From contig OZ005603.1 in assembly GCA_963930655.1 (NCBI GenBank), forward strand, positions 11,493,001-11,557,000: 64,000 nt of DNA, written 5' to 3'. Of the stretch, positions 45,935 to 56,555 are shown one piece after another. This stretch comes from Myrica gale. Lineage: Eukaryota; Streptophyta; Magnoliopsida; Fagales; Myricaceae. The notes under the pieces are model-generated. The model was not told where the DNA came from and searched no databases. It saw only the letters and a list, made by a program, of their open reading frames with translations. Each line of letters begins with the position of its first letter. Position 1 is the stretch's first letter. The translations under genes were made by a program, and so were the position numbers.

Positions 45935-48900
45935 ATGGCGTTCCCGAACCAAGCGGCGTCAGTCTCTCCTCAAAGAAAAATGGGCAGGGGAAAGATAGAA
46001 ATCAAGCGGATCGAAAACACGACTAATCGTCAAGTCACCTTCTGTAAGAGGCGCAACGGCTTGCTCAAGAAGGCGTATGAGTTATCTGTTCTTTGTGATG
46101 CTGAGGTAGCCCTCATCGTATTCTCTAGCCGCGGCCGCCTTTACGAGTATGCTAATAACAGGTATTGTGTTCTGTGTTGATATTCATATTAGCTTTTCGA
46201 GATTGTTACCCTTATTGCTTTGTTCGTGATCTTAGTTTTCTTTTGATATATTTTTTTTGAGTTTCTACCTGGTCAGCACTTCGTTTCTTTATCCTCCTAG
46301 TTAGGGTCTTTTCCTCGATGGGTGTTTGTGGTTTCAATTTTAGTGTTTGTTTCTAAAGATCTTTTCTCTCGCAATAGATCATTGAGTGGACTTAAGCATA
46401 AGAACTTAATCACTTTTATGGTGCAGTAAGATCGAGTTCCCTCTCTCTCCCTGACTAAGATTCACTTTTCTTTCTTCCTTCTCTTTTGTTTTTTTTTTTC
46501 CGCCAATAAGCTTTAGGGGTTTTCTTATTTTTTAATGTTTATGATCCTACTTTAGTTTTGGTTTGGTAGATTCAATAGATGGACAGAGAAACATTGCTTT
46601 GCAAGTAGAAACCAGTCGAGATTGGGGAATGTATGCAGGCCTGTGAAATCAGCTCCTTATCAACTCCATTGTTGCTAAATTTCCGTTTCCTTTCTCTTTC
46701 TCTTTCCATCAGTCCCCCCTCTCTCTCTCTCTATGTCATCAAGCTGTCACGTTCCTATAAGCCCAATCCTCTCCATCTCCTTGACACTTCATTAGTGGGC
46801 CGTCAGTTTGATATGAAGAACGCAAAGTACAATTCAAAAAAATTATCGTCCCTTGGAAAAAGAAAAGAGCAACACAACTTAGGGTTTCAAACCCAACTGT
46901 GTTTCTCGTAATTCGTTAAAACTCCCCTTTCTAACCAATGACAACCAAACCAAGTCACAGACAAATTTCCCGCAAGCTAATGGCACCCAGGTTAGGGTTT
47001 CCTCGTATCTGGAAGACAAAATCCCCAAATCTCAGTTGCACCACGTGCTAGATTTTCTCAGTCAAACATACCGAATTAGGGTTTATTAGGAACTACATGG
47101 CGACATGGCGTAATCAACTTGTCCAAAGCCTCTAATGGGTAACCCTTAAATCAAGAAAAAAGTCATCCGTTGCCGATCAAAACATAGTATATAATATCTT
47201 TTCTTTCCCCGTTTTAATATGTTTAGGAAATGGGTAGGTCATGTAAAGGTTTGAGGACCAGACTAGGATTTGTCGCAGTTGAAAGAATCTTTTCTCACGT
47301 CACCCATCTTGAACCTCTGACAAAAGAGTTTATGTCATGATGCCTATACTGCGTTCTCTTCGTTTGATCCATCCGAACCCTAGTTTTCATCTTCAATGGG
47401 TGCAAATAATTTCTCCACTGGGAATTTTGTTTTTCCTCTTAGATCTCTCTCACTTTCTCTCTCATGGAGTAAAATTCTTCACCCACGCTGAAATGGCAAA
47501 GAGGACTCGGACAGTGCGAAAGAGAGTGACGAGCCAATGAGAATGGCTCATCTTCAGTCATCATAATGTCACTCTTCGCAGTGTAGTCTGGGCTTTGCAT
47601 TTTCTCAAAGATCCTGCATAGATATATTCATGTAAGCTTCGGAAAGACAAACTTTAGAGAGAGAGAGAGGAAAGTACTGGGCACAGACAACGTACGACAA
47701 CTGCGAGCCAATGGGAGAGTTCTGAGCTTTTGGCTTGTTTCATGCAATGAGAAGCGGCTGCTGCTGCCTGCTGCTGAAATGGACGGCTCCGATGTTCTCA
47801 GACTATTAGACAGAAGTGACTGGTTCAATATTATTTTATTAACTTCTACTTTTTCAAATTTTTATGATACGATTAGACCAATTTTTAGGAGGTTTTGCAA
47901 ATTCTCGAGGTGGGTAATACCTTGGGGGTTTGAAGGAATGTCCATCGTGTAATGGGTACTTGAAACGTGGCAATGATAGGGCCGTGTAAATAGATTAGCC
48001 AATCAGTGGCTCGACGAAATTAAGGTATCAGCACCATCAGAACGTTGGATCAAATGTCACTGTATAATTTTTCTTCAGGTCTTTGGGCTCTCTATTTTAT
48101 GATCCTACAGTGTACATATCACATCCTGTCACATTCCCACTGATAAGAAATCTGACACCCATGCACCCCAAAACAAATTATATTTTAATCACTCAATCTG
48201 CTTTTGTGTTTCGTATTAGAATCAGTTAACTGATAGAGTTGGTTGATGTGACCGTTATTATTTGTTTAATTTTGTTTTCTATGAACTGATACGAGCTTAA
48301 CCATAGCCTTAGCATTAATCATAACATGGATCCTTGATGTCAGGATATTATACTTGTTATTGTAATTATTATTGGATATTATGGGTATTTTAATTAGGTT
48401 TTGTAGTAGGTAAAGACCAGATGGTAAAAATATATACTAAGATCCGAGCAAAATGTTGGAAACATCTTCTTCAGGCTGTCATCAATGTCATGTTATTGAA
48501 TTATAATTTTTTATTTTCTTGTTTTTTCCGATTGCATTGGTTTATTTGCTATCGGACAAAAACATACATTTAGACAGTAAGGATTTGTAAGCAAGTTTTT
48601 AGGTGCAAAAAAATATCTTATTTTATGAACAAATACCATTTACATGTTATAAAAGAAGTGCTGTGATTCCATGAACTATGACTAAAAATTAAGAGGAGAA
48701 AATAGACTGAGTATATGCTCACTTAATTCTTGATCTTCTTTTCAAAAGGATGAAATTGTGCAATCTACTTTGTATGAAATTGCTATTTTATGCTGTAAAT
48801 TGGTGGAAAGATATTTTCAAACTTTTGATCCACATTTAATTATGTTTCCTTTATCGATTTTTATGATTGCAGTGTAAAATCAACAATTGATAGGTACAAA

Positions 48901-51900
48901 AAAGCCTGTGCGGATTCCTCTAATAATGGATCTGTTTCTGAAGCTAATACTCAGGTAGACCTTAATTCGTTCGTTCTATTAGAAATCATGAGTGACTTGG
49001 CCGTTTTATCTTCTACTTGTGATAATTAAAGGGAATTAAACTTCTACAAATGGATCAATTGAAGTGGCTTCAGCCTTCAAACACTAGGGATATGTGACGG
49101 TTGTATATATGATCTAGGGCTTAGTATCAAGAATCATTAGTTTCCTTTGGACCCTTATTATTGTTGCTTTTAACTTCTGATCTTGAGCTCGAGGAGGATT
49201 AATCAGCGTTGTCTTGGTTATCTGTTCATTATTCATTTTCTGATATTTATAATTTTATTCAATTTAAGATATGAAGATATACAATTAAGTTAAAAATGGA
49301 GAAAAAATAAAGATCCCTGGGGCCCGAAGCAAGTTGAGGAGGCACCATCGTCATTAGCCAAAACAGTTACAAAGGGTATCCAAAGAACTAACATTGGCTC
49401 TCTTACTTTTATGCTTAAAGGCGTTGAAACATCTGTTGCCATTGTTTAACAATTCAATCTTATACTAGATTCAAATTAATTAAAGATTTACGAAAATATC
49501 CAATTAGGATTAATTTAGTTGAGATTTCAGACAAATACACTCCTTTTTTTTTATAGGCTCAACAGATTATTAGTGTTGGTTAAGCTTCAAAATCAATATT
49601 GGTGGTCTTTCCTAATCGTCTTCTGAATTAATATTAGCCAGTGTTTGTGAGTTGTTTGTAACATATAGATCAGGCTGATCCAAGCTATTGGACTTCTAAG
49701 GCTTGCTAACGTCTTTAACCAGTTTGTTGGTCAGATTGTTTGGTGGGTTTAGCAGCTACAATTAGTTGTAACTCGATCGCCTGCTTTTAAACATTTACAT
49801 AATTTCCGAAGCTATTATTCCACGCTATCAGTTTTTGATGTATGTCCTAAAAGAATGTTTTCGTGGTCATGGTTCATGAGCACGGTATAGTACTAGACAG
49901 GTAACTTTATGTTGGACATTTAGAAGTTGATCTGAATGAGTCACGATACGATAAGGGAAACATTTAAGGTCTGGAACAATTGATCCTAACATGCTTAATG
50001 AAAAAAAAATCTCAGTTCTATCAGAGAGAGGCTGCTAACCTGCGACAGCAAATTAATACAATGCAGGAGTCAAACAGGTAATCTGACAATGTCTTAGGAA
50101 TCTAATTGTCTTATTGACTTTACTATTACAATCTTTAATTTCCTTTAACGATGTTATTTTCCAGGAAAATGCTGGGTGAGACTTTGTGCAGTATGAATTT
50201 CAAAGAACTTAAGACCATGGAGGGCAAATTAGAGAAAGGAATTAGCAGAATCAGATCAAAAAAGGTATTGCTTCCATCTTTTCACTTTGAGATCAATGAA
50301 GCTTTTCCTTGATCACATCTTGAACTACCCCTAACAGCTAAATATTTTTTTTCCTGCTTATTTCTTCCCCTCAACAATCAACCAGAATGAGCTCTTGTTC
50401 GCTGAAATTGAGTATATGCAGAAAAGGGTAACTGATCCTTAATCTTTCGCACTACATTTCCTCTCTGAACTATATATATTTTTTTTCTTTTCAATATTGA
50501 TGTCCAAATTAAATATATGTTTGCTGTGCCTGTGTTGTTCTCCCACAAAGGTTATCTTTTCTGCGTGTTAGATTTCTCAATTACCTTCTTTGCAGTGAGA
50601 TAACAGTACTGGAAGTTATACCTATTGGTGTTATGGTTATGATTCAATTGTAAGACGACGTGCTTCCCGTGCTGACACCTGGTTAGCTTTAGGGATCAAA
50701 AGAACCAATATATATTTACAGAAGCATCTTTGTGTTTGGCTGAGTGAGTACAGAATCATTGGCTTAGTATCTCTTCTTTAACCTGTTCTACAACTGCCGT
50801 TGTTAAACCAGTAGCACAGGTTTTTGCTATCCTTAACTGAAACTCCTAACATCGGGTCCAGCTTAAAACATCTTTCCACTGACTGAAGCTTTAATGAATA
50901 TATAATATAGATTCTCTAGCTAGCACAATTCTAAACATGGAACGTCTTATAAAAGGGCGTGCCAGATTAAAATTTGCCTTCGGAATTATTGTGTGAGTGT
51001 GTGAGTGGACGGATGAGATTAGAAGTTGAGAAATCTAATGGCTGACAAAATGCCACGTCAATTAATGAATCCGACCCACGAATCCAACCCGCACAACCGA
51101 CCCGGTTTCATTAATTGACGTGACATTTTATCAGCCGTTAGATTTCTCAACTTCTAATCTCACCCGTCCACTCACACACTCACACAATAGCTTCACTCAC
51201 ACAATAATCGGCCTCCTTGTTGTCCTGCAACTTATATCTTCCATATATATAATGTGGAGTGTACGAACTCTGTAGTTGTTTCCTTTAGTTAATGAATTAT
51301 TATCATTACTTACCAAATAAGAAAAATCGAGATCCTCATAGTTCCAGTCCTCCGAGAAGTCAGAATTTTACTCACACCAACGTAGGAAATGCGTATATAG
51401 TACGTACGTTGCTGATTGATCCACAGTACTGTTGTAGCTTCGCACATGATCTCTTCCAAAGCATGGATGGGCTTAGCCATAGTCAGTACACTATATATGG
51501 CCCCAACGCTACATGTCACCAGTCATATATATTGGTTACAAAAATTTTGGAGCTTCCTAGGATGACAAAAACCAGTTCGGCTTTTTAGTGCCAGCTTCTA
51601 GATATGGTGTCGGACTTTTCAGTCATTTGTCATTATATAACAAATTAAGAAAGAATTTGATATAAAATAATGTAAATCTAGAGAGCAACAAAAGAGAAAG
51701 ACAAAAGATTTCAATTGTGATTAGACTTATGGAGGCCACCTGTCTGAAACCCTATTGGGTTACATGTGAGAATTGAATTCACTTAAACCTTCTACTAGTT
51801 ACAACTCTATTAATCAAAGATTTCTATACAGTGGTTCTATTAAGGGGTAAATACATTTTTTACCTACAAATTACAATAAGTTTTACACTTTGCACTTTAA

Positions 51901-54636
51901 ACTACCATTTTATTACATTTCATCTTCTAACTATTAATTTTAGACACTTTGCCCCTCCGTCAAATTTTTAGACTAAAATGACGATAATGCGCCCTTGACC
52001 CATTTTACTATACTCTCTCTTTATAAATTGGTTCTATTATGTAGAAGTTTTAATTAAACTCAATTCTAACAAAGATGTAACCCTTTAGGGTTTTTAGACC
52101 GGTGGCCTCCAAAAGTCTAACCACAATTGAAATCTTTTTCTATCTCTTTTGCTGCTCTCTAGAACTCATGGAGAATTAAGCTCCAGTCTGGAATAAAGAG
52201 GTTAATGACATAAAATTGCGTGAATAGAGAGAATAGTTGTTGTTTTGCTCTAGTGTATTGTTGAGACCAGGCATGCAGAAAAAAAATTCTCAGAAATAAG
52301 CAATTGAACTCCAAAGGAACGCATTGGATCAATTACACTAGGTCCAGCTAGACTGCTATGCTGAAAGGGTTCCAACCTAAAAACCAAGACGGTCTTCTTT
52401 TCCTTTTCTTTTGTAGTAGAACTTGTTTGGTCTTCTTGGTTCGGCTAGGTGCTTAGCTCCACTAAACTCATGGTGATGCGCAAACTAGATCCAAATTGGA
52501 TTCAAGGGCCAGATAGCCGGATGATTAGGTCAAGGCAAGCCTAGATCCAATTCCGATGAAAAGCACACAAAGTTAGTGTTAGAGAACCAGGTCAAGGCAA
52601 AGCATAGGTCAGTGAGTCAGATCAAGATTGCTGCGTGTGGTTTCAATAAAATTCCTCTGCTATAAATGAGGGTTTTTAATTCAATTCCATGTTGACGCAT
52701 GGAACAAATTGATGGTGCTTGTCCATGAGTTTTATACATGGAAAAGAGCAAGAAGCCAATACCGACGGTGCAAGAGAGCTGGCCAGAAGGGTAGAAAATA
52801 AAGAAGTTTGTGAAGGACTGTGGTGAAGGACAATAGCGACAGAGGCAGTAGTAGCCGCAGTGGGAATTTATTGATGTAGTAAGTTGTAAGTGCTAAAATA
52901 TAATAAAATATAGAGAAAAGTCACTTTGAACCTTCTAACTAGGGCTGTCCAAAAAACCGGCCGGACTGGCCTGACCAGCCAACTCGGACCGAAACCGGTG
53001 TACTCCGGTTCGGTTACGGGTTATCCATATGGAAAATCAGAACTGGACCGGAGTATATCACTCCAAATCGGTCCTTACGGTAAAAAAAATCCCCCAAAAA
53101 AAGTAAAAATGCTAAGAGGCCCAACCCAAAAAATGTCCAAAATGACATGGCCCAAACTGTCCAACCCGAACCAGTGAAACCGGGATCGGACCGGACCGGT
53201 TCTATTAGAATGACCGGTCCGGTCCAGTCAGGTATGAGGGCTATTTGTAGATACCGGTATGGCTGGCCGGACCGGACTGAACCGACCATTGGACAGCTCC
53301 ACTTCTAACTACCACTACAATTTTAAATAGGGATCTAAACTACCAATTTTGACAAATTGAGCCTTCCAACTTCCATAATTAATCAAATTGCACATCGAAA
53401 TAAAATCTGACGATCAAAACCGTGCCACATAGCTCATTTATAACAGTTTGATGATTGAATATTTTTTAGGGGCGCATTTTGATGAAATTTGGAAGTTCTT
53501 GGGCCCAATGTATCAAAGGTGTACTTCAGACCTCTATTTGAGGTTGTTTTGGTAGTTTGAAGCCTTAAAGTGACTTTTTCCCAAAAAATATAAGAGCAAG
53601 ATGAAAGATGGAGAGTACATGAAGAGCAAGTCAAAATACACCAAGGTGATTAAGCGTTTGGTATCCTATATTCACCAGAACCCTAAAACCCTAGAGGTTA
53701 CATATCTATCATAAATATTAGAAACCAATTAGCCTATACACAAAGACCTATTTATTCTAACCAAAGAGCATTGTCACCTAATCTACGAGCAACGTGAGAC
53801 AAACTCGTAATAGTTGAACACTCTTAAACAAGTAGGATTTAAGATAGTTCATGTGGGATATATATCAATAGAAATGAAGTACGCAAGGCTCCTTGAGAGC
53901 TACTATAGATGGTCTTCTTTGATTTAGCAATACATTTGGTTGTCTTACATCTGCATGTTTTTGACAAGCATCACCATTTTATTTTTTATTATGTTTCCGA
54001 TTACTCCCTGATCATCAGGATCACTTGAAGCACAAGGTACCAAGAATCACGGTGGTACAATGACAGCTTATGTTGTGTAGTTTTGAATCGGTGACACTTG
54101 ACGGTCTCAATATACATCGTTGTCGCTCTAATTACATGGAAACTTTAAATCATAAAGTAGCATCTCTGTTGCAGAGATTTCATGTCGGTAAAAGATACTT
54201 GAGTAATCTATTTTTCTGTTTCTAAAAACGTAGATTTCCTAATTAATCTCATTGTTGCAGTGATTACTTACGTTGAGTTTGACATACCATAAGGAAAGTT
54301 ACTCTGCAAATCACGTTTAGCTAACTGTTGTTCTTTTCCTATTCTAGTTTCTTATTAATAAGTTACATACATACATGAGTACTTTGACTCAGAGGATCTC
54401 AACTCTAGATAACGGATTCTAGCAATGACAAATTATGCAAACCCTTGGAATATTAGATTTTTTTAATCTTTAAATCACAGTTGTCCATTTGCATGGCTTT
54501 GCACAACTTATTTTTGGGCAGAATCATGAAAATGCTATTTGACTAGCGTTGCTGTTATATTCATTATTATATTTACAATGTTTATGTGTTACAGGAAGTT
54601 GACTTGCATAACAATAATCAGCTTCTCCGAGCAAAG

Positions 54637-54686
<50 letters not shown>

Positions 54687-54924
54687 CATGTGGATATACA
54701 TAGATATAAGTTACAGTGGCGACTTAGGCGAATTTAATCTGTAAATGGTGCAGATAGCGGAGAATGAAAGAAACCAGCATAACCTGAATGTAATGCCAGG
54801 AGGGGGGAACTTTGAGCTCATGCACTCGCAGCCATTTGATTCTCGAAACTATTTTCAAGTAGATGCATTACAACCAAATAATCACTACCCACGCCAGGAC
54901 CCGATGGCTCTTCAACTAGTGTAA
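45935..54924 (+). CDS. AG: AGAMOUS, C-class MIKC MADS-box transcription factor
   Basis: Coding exons: 45935-46161, 48873-48954, 50016-50077, 50165-50264, 50386-50427, 54595-54636, 54754-54924. All use GT-AG borders and join to 241 aa. A 15-residue N-terminal extension precedes the MADS domain ([20 protein letters not shown] onward, residues 16-76), which binds CArG boxes as a dimer. An intervening region and the K-box coiled coil (about 104-171) follow, then the C-terminal AG motifs ([18 protein letters not shown] and the ending MALQLV). Extension, ending and synteny favour AG over SHATTERPROOF and SEEDSTICK. The nuclear protein specifies stamens and carpels and ends floral meristem activity, normally in quartets with SEPALLATA proteins. 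Regulation is expected through the 2.7-kb intron 46162-48872. Intron 5 (50428-54594) is enlarged by transposons. All MADS residues appear intact, so a functional protein is expected. Confidence 0.95.
46162..48872 (+). promoter_or_regulatory. AG: AGAMOUS large regulatory intron
   Basis: This intron corresponds to the Arabidopsis AG second intron (the 5' UTR intron counting first), the main enhancer of AG. Motifs read here: a CCAATCA box (47999-48005), LEAFY-type CCANTG words at 46935, 47415, 47534 and 47708 (the last two in a repeated gagccaatg context), an AAGAAT word at 47283, and WUSCHEL-like TAATGGG words near 47132 and 47950. The exact TTAATGG was not found. Motif functions are from Arabidopsis and Antirrhinum work; occupancy here is inference. 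Single short words occur often by chance. Confidence 0.6.
50988..51188. mobile_element. Palindromic MITE in AGAMOUS intron 5
   Basis: Two arms of about 82 bp (50988-51069 and 51107-51188) are near-perfect reverse complements, around a 37-bp centre. Arm words include gtgagtggacggatgagatt and its partner aatctcacccgtccactcac. Direct-repeat-like ends (attattgtgtgag/ctcacacaataat) extend slightly beyond. No coding capacity. Confidence 0.85.
51678..52162. mobile_element. Fold-back element in AGAMOUS intron 5
   Basis: Left ctagagagcaacaaaagag (51678 on) and right ctcttttgctgctctctag (ending 52162) start inverted arms. The arms continue through gattagacttatggaggcc versus ggcctccaaaagtctaacc, and remain recognisable for about 115 bp. 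The centre has an AT-rich non-coding insert beginning ggggtaaatacatttttt. Confidence 0.75.
52913..53582. mobile_element. Outer MITE in AGAMOUS intron 5 (AAAGTCACTTT ends)
   Basis: The left end gagaaaagtcactttgaac and the right end gccttaaagtgactttttc are imperfect inverted repeats. They are flanked by similar aaaatata words, a possible target duplication. The element is non-coding and split by the 52941-53301 element. Confidence 0.6.
52941..53301. mobile_element. Nested MITE with 9-bp target duplication
   Basis: The ends agggctgtccaa and ttggacagctcca are inverted partners sharing GCTGTCCAA. The 9-mer cttctaact occurs exactly on both sides (52932-52940 and 53302-53310). A 9-bp duplication fits Mutator-like insertion. 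The interior is rich in ccggacc/ggtccgg words and non-coding. Confidence 0.8.
54640..54683. repeat. (CT)22 microsatellite in AGAMOUS intron 6
   Basis: An uninterrupted CT run starts three bases after the exon 6 donor (gcaaag|gtcctctct). Its closeness to the splice site may matter, and its length is likely polymorphic. Confidence 0.95.
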
Positions 54925-56418
54925 GAATCTTTCTCATTATAAACGTTTCCATCATCGTGATCATCAATTCCGGTTTATATTGCTTTGCATGCAATATGAG
55001 ATGCGTTTCGTTGATCCATTTTTTGTTCAAATTGTTTGCACATACAAATAGTTGAATTATGTCAACTCTTTGGGGCAATAGGAGAGTTTAAGACGATATA
55101 ATCACCGATGATCATGATTGTCAATTCAAGGATCGATGATTTTTGTCAACAAGATTGAACTTTGTCCTACAAGTTACAGGCACTTCCAATTTGGAAATAA
55201 TTTGACTTTCTTTCCACTCATGACCAGATTATTGACTCAATTCTCTAAATAGTTCCGGCACTTCAAAAGAAAAATGCTTCTTAGAATAGCTGCAGGGTGC
55301 AAATTAAGGCTTCTATCAACAACTTTAGCATGATGCTTAATTTAGACTTTCCACTTCAGTCTATGGTGTCCCCCAAATAGATGTGAGGTCAAGAGGACCA
55401 AAGGATAAGAATGGATGATAAGAGATTACCATAAGTAATGCCATTAGAAAATTAAAGAAATTAAACAGAAGCTTAGTAACTTACTAAAAAAGAAATCTAA
55501 CGTAGCTGCCTAGTTTCAAATTGGGTGAGCATATTCGGCCCATACAAACCTTCGACTGTATCTACCAGGAAATTTTAGTATTTTCACTGTGCTTAATTTT
55601 TAATGGTTTCACATTTCAATCATATATAACTAATTATCTGCACCTAGTTTATGCTCCTATTTTTTTTCCTTCCCTTCTATTTAGCTGTGGTTGTTTAGTG
55701 CTTGTCTGACTTCTCAGAATCCACACACGGCCGTTTGCTCTTCCCATCTCTGACTACTTTCAACTCTCTCTCTCAACAATTTTCGCTGCCTCTGTCTTCT
55801 TCTTTGGAGTCCAAGGCAATTAGATGATGAACTGAAATGGTGCTCTGAATCCCATTGCCTTCAAAGGGCTCTCTATAATTATATTGTTCTAACATATAGA
55901 TTTCGTTGCTGTTTCTGTGCAGTTAATCCTATGCTTTATATGGAGCGTTTGAAGGAAGTGAAATGGAAGCTATAGTATGTTGTCGTCCACTAAACTCTAG
56001 CAACGTAGTGGGTTGATCATAGACAGTCATTAAGACTGCTAAGTACGTGTATGCTATGAGAGATGCATCTCTTTTATGTGTGTTTATGCATTGGCTATAT
56101 ATGAACTATAGATCTGTGTTAGATATGCACGTAGTACTAACATATATATTTGTCACCATTAGCTAGACTGATTTGGTTTTTCAGTACTCTCTTGGTAACA
56201 TAAAGTAAATGTGTGTTTGTTACTTCATATGTGCATAATCACCTCATCCTGCAATGCTCTTGTTATAGCTACTAATTAACCTTCAGTCCGCCAGTAAAAG
56301 AGATCGAACTAGTTATAGGCGGATTCTTTAAAGTTTTGGGACAAAGTTGAAATTCTAGAAAGTATGTTTACCATCTGAGTAAACAATTTAGGATATGGAT
56401 TGGAGTAGGCCGAAAATG
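54925..56418 (+). other. AGAMOUS 3' UTR and downstream spacer
   Basis: The first few hundred bases are probably 3' UTR, possibly with a last intron (a gtaagaat donor-like word overlaps the stop codon). The rest is AT-rich without recognisable genes. Confidence 0.5.
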
Positions 56419-56429
56419 AGAATCTTCAA
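56419..56429. repeat. Left target-site duplication of the minus-strand LINE
   Basis: agaatcttcaa lies immediately before the T-run that is the LINE's poly(A) in reverse. It recurs exactly at 62051-62061. Confidence 0.85.
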
Positions 56430-56555
56430 ATTTTTTTTTGGGTAAAAGGTAAGTGTATAAAGAACCCAAAAACAAACAAACAAGCCCACAAAGGGGCACA
56501 AGTTAAACGTCACATATTACAGCCAAACCTACAGAAGGCAAGAGGGAGCACTACA

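Noticed and set aside
45935-54924. SHATTERPROOF or SEEDSTICK identity for the MADS gene
   Set aside because: The N-terminal extension, C-terminal motifs ending MALQLV and neighbouring kinase and CPDase genes fit AGAMOUS better.
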